Assembly: GCA_964540965.1 (NCBI GenBank)
Contig: CAZIOT010000018.1
Span: 1 to 64,000, forward strand
Direction: 5' to 3'
DNA: 64,000 bases
Origin: JADYZU01 sp964540965
GTDB lineage: Bacteria; Pseudomonadota; Alphaproteobacteria; Rhodobacterales; Rhodobacteraceae
The notes beneath the pieces were generated by a model. That model saw nothing but the letters and a program-made list of their open reading frames with translations, made no database searches and had not been told where the DNA came from. Below, piece by piece: positions 25,688 through 34,258 of this stretch; the stretch's first letter is position 1, and every line of letters starts with the position of its first letter. Made by a program: the position numbers and the translations under genes.

Positions 25688-27621
25688 CAGCCCTTCCCCG
25701 CCAGATAGCGCCGCTTCGCCTCGTCGGTGATGCCGAAATCGCGCACCAGTTTCGTCACCGCCGCCTCGTCGGAATTGTCGGCATAGCGGAATTCCGAATC
25801 GGCGTAGCGGTTGATTTCCTGCACCACCACCTCGACGGTGATCGGCTTGCGCAACGCTTCGATCATGCCCTTCTTGTCGTCATAGGATTTGCGCAGGAAC
25901 AGGTCGGGATTTTCCATCCATTCGTCGGGCAGTTCGAAATCCATCGACCGCACCTTGATGGCATCGGTGATGTTCTTGATCGCCCGGCCGGTGAACCGCG
26001 CGTCGGCCTCTTGAATCGCCTTCAGATAGGTGCCGAGTTTCGCGATCGTGTCGGGTTGCCCCTGTTGCGCCATCACCCGGTCCCAGACGGAGATCAGCGC
26101 CTCCTCTTTCGGGCGGGCGTGGCTGGCGAAACTGTCGGCCACGGCGCGCTGGATTTGCTGTGCGGCGAAAAGATCGTGATCGCCCAGCGGAATCTGGTGC
26201 GCCTTGCCCAGAAGCAGCGCCAGGATGTCGATATAGTCGGCGCGGCTTTGCGGCCCGTCGACCAGAAACCGCGCCCCGGCCCGTTGCCGCAGGGCGTCGT
26301 CGACATTCTCGGGGTAGTTCGAGAACATGCCGAAGGTGCAATTGCCGCGCACGACGGTATTGGCCCCGGCGAAGGCATCCATCAGCACCGCGGTGATTTC
26401 CAGTTGCCCGGCGCTGGACTGGCGGTCACCGCGCTTGCCGGCCAGCATGTCGATATCGTCGATGGTGCCGAAACCGATCACCGCCGGGTCGATGATGTTG
26501 TTGATGAAGGCCCGCGCATTCTGCGCCGACTTGCCCTGATAGCTGTCGATATTGTCCGTGGACAGGTTCTGATACCGGAACGTATAGCCCGCGACCCTGC
26601 AATAGTCGTTGATCAGCCCGGCCATCATCTGGATCAGCGTCGTCTTGCCGGTGCCCGGCGCGCCATCGCCCATGAAGGTGAAGATGAAGCCGCCAAGTTC
26701 GGCAAAGGGATTCAGCCGACGCTCGAAATCATAGGCCATCAGCATTTTCGCCAGCCGCATCGCCTGATACTTGGCGATATGGTTGCCGACCACCTCGGTC
26801 GGCTTCTTGAAGGTCATGGTCAGCGTGGTGCCGCGCGTCTTGCGCGCTGGAGCAAAGCCGCGGATCGACAGGTCGTCGGCCGCGACCTTCCAGCTCGCGC
26901 CGGTAAAGGGCGCCAGCCGCGGCGCGGCTTCGGCGCGGGCGGCGACACGGGCCATCAGGGCTTCGGCAAAGTCCAGCACGGTGGCGACCAGCCGCGGCTC
27001 GGTCGTGGCAAAGGCGGCGATGTCCTGATCAAGTTCCCAGAGCGCGCCATGCAGGGCAAGCTGGCTGTTGTCGGTCAACACCTCGTCCACGGCGCCGATT
27101 TCCACCGTCTCCTCGCCCGCTTGCGGCGCCAGCAGAAAGGCGGTGGCGTTGCCGAAGACATGCAGCACGACCAGTGCCTCGGCGGTCAGGAGTTCGGAAA
27201 ACTCGGCCTTGCGGTCGCCGGGCAGCCGCCCTTCCAGATTGGCGCGCTTTAGGTCGGCAAGCCCGGTGCGCGCGGCGAATTGTTCGCCAAGGGCCAGCGC
27301 GACGGCCAGCGCCCGGCGCAGCGCAGTTTGCACCGCCGCCACCGCGGGGCTGAGGATGCCGTCACCGCCGGGCACGGCCTCGATCCGGCCCAGCACCTGC
27401 ACCGGTTCGGGCCGCGCCAGCCGCTGCGTCACCAGCCCCGGCGTGGTCGAACGGAACGGGCTGCGCGTGACGCTGACGCCGGGCGAGCGTTCGGTGGCAA
27501 CCTCGGCCGGCTTGCCGATGCGCGGCGCGTGGTCAAAGCCGGTCAGCATCGCCAAGGCGGCAGGATAATGCTTGCGCACATCCTCTTCGCGCAATTCCAT
27601 CTGATCGCCGGTCTCGCTCAT
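25687..27621 (-). CDS. AAA+ family ATPase, central component of an uncharacterised operon
   Basis: A 644-residue protein. The N-terminal half is helical with no recognised domain. The C-terminal AAA+ module has Walker A in GDGAPGTGKTTLIQMM (about residue 320), Walker B-like GFGTIDDIDML (about 385), a sensor-1-like NCTFGMFSNYPENVDDALRQ with a probable arginine finger, and a lid region (PKEEALISVWDRVM). It resembles MoxR/RuvB-like remodelling ATPases in size of the module. It is flanked by membrane and coiled-coil proteins, suggesting ATP-driven remodelling of a membrane assembly; this is inference. Confidence 0.85.
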   Translation of the reverse strand: MSETGDQMELREEDVRKHYPAALAMLTGFDHAPRIGKPAEVATERSPGVSVTRSPFRSTTPGLVTQRLARPEPVQVLGRIEAVPGGDGILSPAVAAVQTALRRALAVALALGEQFAARTGLADLKRANLEGRLPGDRKAEFSELLTAEALVVLHVFGNATAFLLAPQAGEETVEIGAVDEVLTDNSQLALHGALWELDQDIAAFATTEPRLVATVLDFAEALMARVAARAEAAPRLAPFTGASWKVAADDLSIRGFAPARKTRGTTLTMTFKKPTEVVGNHIAKYQAMRLAKMLMAYDFERRLNPFAELGGFIFTFMGDGAPGTGKTTLIQMMAGLINDYCRVAGYTFRYQNLSTDNIDSYQGKSAQNARAFINNIIDPAVIGFGTIDDIDMLAGKRGDRQSSAGQLEITAVLMDAFAGANTVVRGNCTFGMFSNYPENVDDALRQRAGARFLVDGPQSRADYIDILALLLGKAHQIPLGDHDLFAAQQIQRAVADSFASHARPKEEALISVWDRVMAQQGQPDTIAKLGTYLKAIQEADARFTGRAIKNITDAIKVRSMDFELPDEWMENPDLFLRKSYDDKKGMIEALRKPITVEVVVQEINRYADSEFRYADNSDEAAVTKLVRDFGITDEAKRRYLAGKG

Positions 27622-27633
27622 CTCGTGCCTTTC

Positions 27634-28023
27634 CTACCAGATCGTCCGCACGCCCGGCGCGGTTGAAAACGCGCGGTCGGCCGTCACCAGCACCAGCCCC
27701 TGCAGCCGCGCCGTCGCCGCGATCACCCGGTCAAAGGGGTCGCGGTGCGGCCAGGGATCCTGCCCGGCGTCCAGCGCGATTTCGGCGGTGAGGGGGGCGA
27801 CGACCGTGCCCTGCGCCGACAGGATGTCCCACATCCGCTCCACAACCGGTATCATCTCGTCCCATTTGCCAAGCCGCACCTTCTGGCCGATCTCATACAG
27901 GCTGACCGGGCTGAGCAGGATTTCCGCCGCGTCCTCGATCGCCCGTGCGGCATCCCGGGACAGCATCTGGTCGTCGATCGCGGCCCAGGCCCAGACATGG
28001 GTGTCAAGCAGCAGACGGGTCAT
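27634..28023 (-). CDS. vapC: PIN-domain toxin (VapC family)
   Basis: A 129-residue PIN-domain ribonuclease. MTRLLLDTHVWAWA supplies the first catalytic Asp, SLYEIGQKV a conserved Glu, and DPFDRVIAATA plus LVTADRAF the remaining acids. VapC toxins cleave tRNA or rRNA and are neutralised by the cognate antitoxin. The 20-base overlap with the upstream antitoxin gene is typical. The pair sits inside the AAA+ operon between genes that are otherwise close, so it is probably a later insertion or a guard module. Confidence 0.92.
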   Translation of the reverse strand: MTRLLLDTHVWAWAAIDDQMLSRDAARAIEDAAEILLSPVSLYEIGQKVRLGKWDEMIPVVERMWDILSAQGTVVAPLTAEIALDAGQDPWPHRDPFDRVIAATARLQGLVLVTADRAFSTAPGVRTIW

Positions 28024-28252
28024 CGCCGCCGCCTTCCCATAGTTGCAAATCCTCTTCGCTCATCGGTTCGAAAAAGTCGGGAACGGTCGTGACGATGCCT
28101 TTCAGCACGCCGAACTTGAACCGCTTCCTCTCGACCGGGACCAGCCGCACCGCGGGCACCGAATCGCGGGCGATGATGATTTCCTCGCCGGCGAGGGCGG
28201 CGTCGATCAGCTTGGACAGGTTGGTTTTCGCGGCGTGGACATTGTATTGCAT
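28004..28252 (-). CDS. Phd/YefM-family antitoxin
   Basis: An 82-residue antitoxin starting MQYNVHAAKTNLSKLIDAAL with AGEEIIIARDSVPAVRLVP, the Phd/YefM DNA-binding fold, and an acidic C-terminus that would bind the PIN toxin. It precedes and overlaps vapC. A short repeated TAGCTA element lies just upstream (28270-28287) and is the likely autoregulatory operator. Confidence 0.92.
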   Translation of the reverse strand: MQYNVHAAKTNLSKLIDAALAGEEIIIARDSVPAVRLVPVERKRFKFGVLKGIVTTVPDFFEPMSEEDLQLWEGGGDDPSAA

Positions 28253-28269
28253 GACAGCCTCCTTGACCC

Positions 28270-28287
28270 CTAGCTAATCTAGCTAAC
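28270..28287 (-). promoter_or_regulatory. Candidate toxin-antitoxin operator
   Basis: CTAGCTAAT followed directly by CTAGCTAAC is a tandem 9-base repeat in which each TAGCTA is itself palindromic. It lies 18-35 bases upstream of the antitoxin start, where Phd/YefM-type autorepressors bind. It stands out as AT-rich in this genome. Confidence 0.55.
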
Positions 28288-28306
28288 CATACCCCCCGAT
28301 TCAACC

Positions 28307-29449
28307 CTACCGATAACTCAGCATCCGGCCGCCGGCGCCGATGACGAATTTGCGCACGCCGGAAAACCCCGGCGGGTTCAGTTCCGCCAGCGACTGATAG
28401 GGCCGTTCCGGCAGCATGACGAAACGTTCCAGCCGGGTGGCGCCGATGTCGCCCGGGCCCCCCGACGCAAAGGGGTCGAGCGCGAAGATCTGCCGGTCCT
28501 CGGTGCCGAACCAGCCGGAGCGCACCTGTTCCACCCGTTCCGAGACCAGTTCCTCCTCGGTCCAGACCAGCGCCCAATCCTCGCCCTCGGGCGGGTTGGC
28601 GCGGGTCAGCACGTCGTGGATCGGGCCGGATTGCACGGTGAAGGCGCTGGAATACATCGGACCGATGTGGAACCGGCGCAGGCGCTTGGGATGCACATCC
28701 TCGAAATCGCTGTCGAATCCGGTGGCGATGGTCACCAGCTTCAGCGCGCCGACAGATTGCGCCATCAGATGGGCCTGCACCTCGGGCCAGCGGCGGGAAT
28801 CCTTGGGCAGGCCGGTGCGGCCGGTATCCTCGACCTCCATCAGATAGATGACCGGCAGGTTGACCGAAGTGTCATAGACCGCCCAGCGCAGCAGGTAGCG
28901 CCGCCTTTCGGCGCCCGGCCCGCTTGAGCCTAGCCAGACGGCCTCGGGGTCGTTGCGGGCCCAGAACAGGCTGCCTTTCAGCAGTTCCTCGTAATAAAGC
29001 CGCTGGCTCAGCGCGAATTGCAGCCGGGTCGGCACGGCAAGATCCGACAGGATCGAGCGCACCATCTCGTCCTTCAGCGCCTCGACCCCGGCAAGCGCGG
29101 CCAGCCTCTTGTCGGCCTGCTGCGCGTCGTTGGCCATTTCCAGCAGTTCGGAAAATACCGGAAATCCGCTTTCGTGGCGGTCGAAAGTCAGGCTGTCGGC
29201 ATGGGTCCAGCGTCCGGCGAAATGGTATTTGTAGCCAAGGGCGCGAAAGGTCAGGCCCAGCCCGACCAGATAGCGCCCCACCGCCTCGATCTCGGGCCGG
29301 GTCAGGCGGCCCTCTGCCTCCATCTGCGCGGCAAGGCGGCCAAGGTGGACGGTGATCGCGGCGAATTTCGCCAGATAACGCCGCGTGGCGCGGGTGTCGT
29401 CCAGCCGGTGATGGTCGCGGGTCAGGTCATCCGATGCGGTCAAGGTCAT
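28307..29449 (-). CDS. Hypothetical protein of the AAA+ operon
   Basis: A 380-residue soluble protein with an N-terminal helical part (RATRRYLAKFAAITVHLGRL) and a C-terminal part rich in beta-like segments (YLLRWAVYDTSVNLPVIYLM, FHIGPMYSSAFTVQSG). No signal peptide, membrane helix or known catalytic motif was seen, and no family recognised. It overlaps the upstream small membrane gene by about 23 bases. It is separated from the ATPase gene only by the toxin-antitoxin pair, so it is likely a core partner of the ATPase. Confidence 0.75.
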   Translation of the reverse strand: MTLTASDDLTRDHHRLDDTRATRRYLAKFAAITVHLGRLAAQMEAEGRLTRPEIEAVGRYLVGLGLTFRALGYKYHFAGRWTHADSLTFDRHESGFPVFSELLEMANDAQQADKRLAALAGVEALKDEMVRSILSDLAVPTRLQFALSQRLYYEELLKGSLFWARNDPEAVWLGSSGPGAERRRYLLRWAVYDTSVNLPVIYLMEVEDTGRTGLPKDSRRWPEVQAHLMAQSVGALKLVTIATGFDSDFEDVHPKRLRRFHIGPMYSSAFTVQSGPIHDVLTRANPPEGEDWALVWTEEELVSERVEQVRSGWFGTEDRQIFALDPFASGGPGDIGATRLERFVMLPERPYQSLAELNPPGFSGVRKFVIGAGGRMLSYR

Positions 29450-29774
29450 TCCCCGAAAGATCGACATGCAGCCACCAACGCCACAGCCCCGACAGGCGAC
29501 CCGACAGAAGATAGTCGCCGTAGCGCCGCCCCGCAAAGGTCAGGGCAGAGCGCGCAAAGGCCGATCGCCACAGCCACCGCTGCGCCGCGCGGCCTGCCAC
29601 GCCCAGAACCAGCACCACCGCCCCGGCCATCGTCGCCGCGCTTGCGGCAAGGGCCAGCGGCCCCTGCGGCACCCCGCCCGACAGAAGCCGGCCCAGACCC
29701 AGCACCGCCAGTCCCAGCGCCATCAGCGCCAGCCCAAGGATCACCGTCCGGCGGATCTGGGCGGCAAAGGTCAT
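29427..29774 (-). CDS. Small membrane protein of the AAA+ operon
   Basis: A 115-residue protein with two hydrophobic helices (TVILGLALMALGLAVLGLGR and LALAASAATMAGAVVLVLGV) and a basic C-terminal region. It starts in an ATGA overlap with the coiled-coil gene and its 3' end overlaps the next gene. No family recognised. Confidence 0.75.
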   Translation of the reverse strand: MTFAAQIRRTVILGLALMALGLAVLGLGRLLSGGVPQGPLALAASAATMAGAVVLVLGVAGRAAQRWLWRSAFARSALTFAGRRYGDYLLSGRLSGLWRWWLHVDLSGNDLDRIG

Positions 29775-30850
29775 TCGGCGCCGTAAAGGTTCTTGTCGTG
29801 CTTTTCCACGATCTTGGCAAAGCGCCGCATGAAGCGTTCGTCGGCCTTGGCCTTGGCTTCCAGCACCTCGCGGGCAAAGACCATGTGGTCCTCGTGCGCT
29901 TCCAGCATGTCGGCCATCTTGGCATTGGTCGCGGCGCCGATGGCGGCCATCGCGGTCTGCGCCTCCTGATCGGTCTTGACCCCGATCTCGTTGATGCGGT
30001 GCGCGACGTCCTGCTGCTGCGCGGTCTTCAGCGACTTGGACAGCGCATCATACAGCACAACCCGCTGCCGCGTGTCGGTCTGCAGCTTGTTGATCAGCAC
30101 CATCTGCGTCGCCGCCTGGTTCTGCAGGCTGTCGATCCAGGTCTTGCCCTTTTCGATATAACGTTCCAGCGTCTGCGACTTGGCCAGCTTGACCTGTTCA
30201 TCCTGCTTCAGCGCGTTGAAGCGGGTGTTCAGTTCCGCCAGATCGGTTTCCAGCTTGGTCCGCGCCGCGGCGTCCTGCTCCACGCTGATCTTGTTCTCAA
30301 GCTCGATCACCTTGGGGTCCATCCCCAGGATCTCGGCCCTGACCGCCTCAAGGTCGCCGACCGTCTGTTCGCGTTCGACAAGCGTTGTCGACAGGTTGCC
30401 CTCGACCTTGACCTTCTGTTCCTCGAGCATCTTCAGCTGCCCGTCGAGCAGCCGGACGATGATGTCGGATTTCGAGATCAGATCCTGCAGCTTGTCGTCG
30501 ATCGAGGCGGTGCGCATCCGTTCCTGCCGCATCGAATCGGCCTTGGCCTGCGAAAAGATGCCGACCACGCTTTCCCAGCCGGTCTTGTTGCGCATCTCGT
30601 CGAAATCCTTGGAGAACGCCGCGGTCACATCGTCCAGCCCCATGATGAGTTCGGCGATGTTGGCATTCATCAGCTCGGTATGCTGATGCACCTCGGCCAG
30701 CGAGGCGTTCTCGATGTCGATGGTCGCATCGGTGCCGGCGGCCATCTTCTGCCGCGCCGTCTCGATCCGCGCGGTCAGATCGCTGATCTTCGCCTGCGCG
30801 GCGGCAACCTGATCCTGGCTCTCGCGGATCTGGGCATCGAAATCGGCCAT
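29771..30850 (-). CDS. Coiled-coil protein, first gene of the AAA+ operon
   Basis: A 359-residue, highly charged, almost entirely helical protein without signal peptide or membrane helix. Long heptad-like stretches include ISDLTARIETARQKMAAG, VIELENKISVEQDAAA and LETDLAELNTRFNALKQD. The look is reminiscent of TelA (toxic-anion resistance) or PspA-like scaffolds but no signature is matched. It leads an operon with an AAA+ ATPase and several small membrane proteins, so it may be a scaffold or ATPase substrate. ATG 30850 has a GAGAGGA ribosome site. Confidence 0.75.
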   Translation of the reverse strand: MADFDAQIRESQDQVAAAQAKISDLTARIETARQKMAAGTDATIDIENASLAEVHQHTELMNANIAELIMGLDDVTAAFSKDFDEMRNKTGWESVVGIFSQAKADSMRQERMRTASIDDKLQDLISKSDIIVRLLDGQLKMLEEQKVKVEGNLSTTLVEREQTVGDLEAVRAEILGMDPKVIELENKISVEQDAAARTKLETDLAELNTRFNALKQDEQVKLAKSQTLERYIEKGKTWIDSLQNQAATQMVLINKLQTDTRQRVVLYDALSKSLKTAQQQDVAHRINEIGVKTDQEAQTAMAAIGAATNAKMADMLEAHEDHMVFAREVLEAKAKADERFMRRFAKIVEKHDKNLYGAE

Positions 30851-30966
30851 CGTCCTCTCCTCTCGTGCAATAGACTGGTTGATAATTGGGGGATGATGCC
30901 CGACCTTGCAAAGGGGGAGAAGCCGGATTCGCGTGGGTTTTTCCGACCTGATGCAGGGAATGGCCG

Positions 30967-31308
30967 ATGACGGGACTTTTCCTTTCGATCACGCCGCGGG
31001 GCGAGGGCGAGGCGGGCGCCCCGCCGCCCGACCGGCTGATCGCAGGCGCGCCCCGCTTTACCACCTGGACGATCGAGGAGCGTGACGGCCTTTACTGCGG
31101 CGTCTGGCGGTCGACGCCGGGGAAATGGCGCATCGCCTATACCGAATGGGAATATTGCCGAATCCTGTCGGGCCTTTCGGTCATCACCGAGGACGGCGGC
31201 GCCGCCCGCATCGTCCGCGCCGGCGACAGCTTTGTCCTGCGGCCGGGTTTCGCCGGGACGTGGGAGGTGGTCGAAACCACGGTCAAGGATTTCGTGGTGC
31301 GCGAGTAG
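30967..31308 (+). CDS. Cupin-domain protein (DUF861/EutQ-like)
   Basis: A 113-residue single-domain cupin with YTEWEYCRILSGLSVITEDG and AGDSFVLRPGFAGTWEVVET, the pattern of DUF861 cupins related to EutQ and ureidoglycine aminohydrolase. It probably binds a small molecule; catalytic function is unproven. It is divergent from the AAA+ operon. Its TAG stop lies in dispersed repeat A. Confidence 0.85.
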   Translation: MTGLFLSITPRGEGEAGAPPPDRLIAGAPRFTTWTIEERDGLYCGVWRSTPGKWRIAYTEWEYCRILSGLSVITEDGGAARIVRAGDSFVLRPGFAGTWEVVETTVKDFVVRE

Positions 31309-31328
31309 GGTGGGCAATCGCCCACCGC
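31305..31328. repeat. Dispersed repeat A, copy overlapping the cupin stop codon
   Basis: GTAGGGTGGGCAATCGCCC plus ACC is identical to the 5019 and 22483 copies. Its TAG is the stop codon of the plus-strand cupin gene. The inverted repeat lies between convergent genes and may terminate both transcripts. Confidence 0.7.
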
Positions 31329-31355
31329 GGCGCAACGGTCGGCATTCCTGCGGGT

Positions 31356-32141
31356 CTAGGCCGCCAGCCGCGGCAGGCAGACCGGCTTGCCGCTTTCGGG
31401 ATCGGCGATCACCTGCGCCTCAAGGTCAAAGACCCGGCGCAGGTTGTCCGAGGTCATCACCTCGCCCGGCGCGCCCTCGGCCACGATCCGGCCGTCGCGC
31501 ATCATCACCAGATGGTCGGCAAAGGCGGCGGCGATGTTCAGTTCGTGCAGCACCACGACCAGCGTCTTGCCCTGCGCGGCGATGCGGGCAAGGCAGGACA
31601 TCACGTCGATCTGCACCTTGAGGTCAAGGAAGGTGGTCGGTTCGTCCAGCAGGATCAGGTCGGTTTCCTGCGCCAGCGTCATCGCGATCCAGGCCCGCTG
31701 CCGCTGCCCGCCCGACAGGCTGGCAACGGGGCGTTCGGCCAACGGGCCAAGCGCGGTCAGATCCAGCGCCGCATCCACCGCGCGGCGGTCGTCGGGCGAC
31801 CATTGCCGCAAGAACGACTGGTGCGGATAGCGCCCCTGCCCGACCAGTTCGCGCACCGTCAGCCCGTCGGGCGCCACCGGCCCCTGCGGCAGCAGGGCCA
31901 GCCGCCGCGCCACCTCGCGCGTGGGCCAGCTGCGGATCGGCCTGCCGTCCAGATGCACCTCGCCCGCGTCAGGCGGCAAGAGCCGCGCCAGCGTCTTCAA
32001 CAGGGTCGACTTGCCGCAGCCGTTCGGCCCGACCAGCACTGTCATCGCCCCCGAAGGCACCGCGAAATCGACGCCCTTGAGCACCGGCGCCTCGCCATAG
32101 CCGACCGTCAGGCTACGTCCCGCAAGGCGCGGCTCTGTCAT
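31356..32141 (-). CDS. Iron-siderophore ABC transporter ATP-binding protein (FepC/FecE-like)
   Basis: A 261-residue ATPase with Walker A GPNGCGKSTLLKTLARLL, Q-loop ALLPQG, ABC signature SLSGGQRQRAWIAMTLAQ, Walker B LILLDEPTTFLDL and switch His in VVVLHELNIA. The FecE/FepC type couples to FepD/FepG-like permeases. ATG 32141 fits the family N-terminus; starts at 32156 or 32201 are possible. It is the last gene of a minus-strand operon of about 10 kb whose other members are two permeases and seven binding proteins. Confidence 0.94.
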   Translation of the reverse strand: MTEPRLAGRSLTVGYGEAPVLKGVDFAVPSGAMTVLVGPNGCGKSTLLKTLARLLPPDAGEVHLDGRPIRSWPTREVARRLALLPQGPVAPDGLTVRELVGQGRYPHQSFLRQWSPDDRRAVDAALDLTALGPLAERPVASLSGGQRQRAWIAMTLAQETDLILLDEPTTFLDLKVQIDVMSCLARIAAQGKTLVVVLHELNIAAAFADHLVMMRDGRIVAEGAPGEVMTSDNLRRVFDLEAQVIADPESGKPVCLPRLAA

Positions 32142-32213
32142 GCCCCGGTCAAACATCTGCCACTCCCGCATCGGCTGCGGCGAATGGATGACAGAATTCA
32201 TCGGGAATCGCAA

Positions 32214-33230
32214 TCACCCTTGCCGCGGCCGCCGCCACATCAGCCACAGCAGCACCGGCGCCCCCGCGGCCGCGGTGAACAGCCCCGCCGGCAGTTGCAT
32301 CGGCGCGAACAGCAGCCGCCCGGCCAGATCGGCCAGCGTCAGGATCAGCGCGCCGACCAGCGCCGCGGTGAACAGCGCCGCCCCACCGCGCCCGATCAGA
32401 TAGCGCGCCACCGGCCCGGCCAGCAGCGAGACAAAGGGCACCGGCCCGGCCACCGATGTCGCCATCGCCGCCAGCACCACGCCGATGAAGATCGCCCAGC
32501 CCTTGACCGGCGTCACCGCGATGCCCAGCCCGCGGCCGGTATCCTCGCCCATCGCCAGCGCGTCGAGCGGCCGCGACAGCGCCAGCGCAGCGATCAGAGC
32601 GATCAGCACGGCCACGCCGCCGCGCGCCGCCTCGTCCCAGCCGCTGGCGTTCAGCGATCCGGTCAGCCAGGCCGCCGCCTCGGCCGCGTCGAAGATGTCC
32701 GAGCGGATCAGAAGCAGGTCCGACACCGCATAAAGGGTAAGTCCGACGCCGATCCCGACCAGCACCAGACGTTCCGGCGGCAGGCCGCGCCGCCACGACA
32801 GCGCGCCGACGACAATCGCCGTCGCCAGCCCGCCGGCAATCGCCCCGGCGGTGACCCCGATGCCGCCCGAATCGAGCAGCACGATCACCGCCACCGCCCC
32901 CAGCGCCGCCCCGGCATTGAAGCCCACCACATCGGGCGAGGCGAGCGCATTGCGGGCGATGGACTGGAACAGCGCCCCGGCCACGCCGAAGGCCGCCCCG
33001 GCGGCCAGCCCGGTCAGCAGCCGCGGGATGCGCAGCGACCAGAGGACGAAATTCTCCATCCGTTCGCCGCCGCCGGTCAGCGTGGCAAGGATGCGGTCCG
33101 GCGTCAGCGGGTAATCGCCCCAGACCACACCGGCGACCGCCGCCAGAAACGCCAGCAGCGCCAGAACCAGCGCCACGCGCAGGGTGCGCGGGCGCAGGGC
33201 GATGGCAAGGGGACCAAGGGCCAGGTTCAT
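32214..33230 (-). CDS. Iron-siderophore ABC transporter permease (FepG-like)
   Basis: A 338-residue FecCD/BtuC-family permease with about nine or ten helices. Family landmarks are LRIPRLLTGLAAGAAFGVAG, NALASPDVVGFNAGAALGAV and GPVPFVSLLAGPVAR. It forms the membrane pore as a heterodimer with the upstream FepD-like protein (ATGA overlap at 33227-33230). Confidence 0.94.
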   Translation of the reverse strand: MNLALGPLAIALRPRTLRVALVLALLAFLAAVAGVVWGDYPLTPDRILATLTGGGERMENFVLWSLRIPRLLTGLAAGAAFGVAGALFQSIARNALASPDVVGFNAGAALGAVAVIVLLDSGGIGVTAGAIAGGLATAIVVGALSWRRGLPPERLVLVGIGVGLTLYAVSDLLLIRSDIFDAAEAAAWLTGSLNASGWDEAARGGVAVLIALIAALALSRPLDALAMGEDTGRGLGIAVTPVKGWAIFIGVVLAAMATSVAGPVPFVSLLAGPVARYLIGRGGAALFTAALVGALILTLADLAGRLLFAPMQLPAGLFTAAAGAPVLLWLMWRRPRQG

Positions 33231-34258
33231 TTGCGCGTCGCCCGTCGCGCGATATGGACGAAGAACGGCCCGCCGATCAGCGCCACCATGATCCCGGCCT
33301 GAATCTCGCCCGGCGGCAGGATCATCCGGCCGGCGATGTCGGACAGAAGCAGCACCACCGGCCCGGCCAGCGCCGCCGCCGGCAGTTGCCAGCGGATGTC
33401 GGCTCCGACGGCAAAGCGCGCCAGATGCGGCACCACAAGGCCGATGAAGGTGATCGGCCCGGCCGCCGCCACCGCGCCACCGCACAGGCCCGCAATGGCG
33501 ACCAGCGCCAGAATGCGCACCGGCATCACCCGCACCCCCAGCCCGGCGGCGGTCTCGTCCCCCAGGGACAGCGCCGTCAGCCCGGCGGAACAGGCGATGG
33601 CGGCGATGGCTCCGCCGGCGATCATCGGCAGCACGCCCAGAAGCCGGGCATCATCGCTGGCCGCGAGGGATCCGACCGCCCAGAAACGATAGACCTGCAA
33701 CGTCTCTTGCGAGGTCAGCAGGATGCCCGAGGTGAAGGTGCCCAGAAGCGCGGTCAGCGCGAATCCCGCCAGCACCAGCCGCACCGGCGAGGCCTGCCCG
33801 CTGCCGCGCATCCCGATCAGCAGCACCAGCGCGGTGACGATGGCCGCGCCGGTCAGCGCGAACCAGATCAGATCGCCCATCGCCGTGACATGCAGGATGC
33901 GGATCGCCAGCACCACCGCCAGCGCCGCGCCGGCATTCACCCCCATCAGCCCCGGATCGGCCAGCGGGTTGCGCGTCAGCCCCTGCATGATGACGCCCGC
34001 CACCGCCATCGCCGCCCCGACCGCCAGCCCCAGCATGGTCCGCGGCCCGCGCAGGTCGCGCACCACCAGATGGTCGGTGTTCTGCGGATCAAAGTTCAGG
34101 AAGGCGCGGATCACCTCGGCCGGGGGCACCTGCCGCGACCCCAGCGCGTATGAGGCAAGGACGGTGACGGCCAGCAGCACCGCCAGCACGACCAGCCACG
34201 CCCCGCGCCGCGTCAGCGCCGCTGCGCGTCCCTGTGGCGCGGGGCCGGCCATCGTCAT
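33227..34258 (-). CDS. Iron-siderophore ABC transporter permease (FepD-like)
   Basis: A 343-residue FecCD-family permease with LRGPRTMLGLAVGAAMAVAG, NPLADPGLMGVNAGAALAVV and GPITFIGLVVPHLAR, the last being the coupling-helix region that contacts the ATPase. It overlaps both the binding-protein gene upstream (34255-34258) and the FepG-like gene downstream by ATGA, so the pore and at least one binding protein are translationally coupled. Confidence 0.95.
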   Translation of the reverse strand: MTMAGPAPQGRAAALTRRGAWLVVLAVLLAVTVLASYALGSRQVPPAEVIRAFLNFDPQNTDHLVVRDLRGPRTMLGLAVGAAMAVAGVIMQGLTRNPLADPGLMGVNAGAALAVVLAIRILHVTAMGDLIWFALTGAAIVTALVLLIGMRGSGQASPVRLVLAGFALTALLGTFTSGILLTSQETLQVYRFWAVGSLAASDDARLLGVLPMIAGGAIAAIACSAGLTALSLGDETAAGLGVRVMPVRILALVAIAGLCGGAVAAAGPITFIGLVVPHLARFAVGADIRWQLPAAALAGPVVLLLSDIAGRMILPPGEIQAGIMVALIGGPFFVHIARRATRK

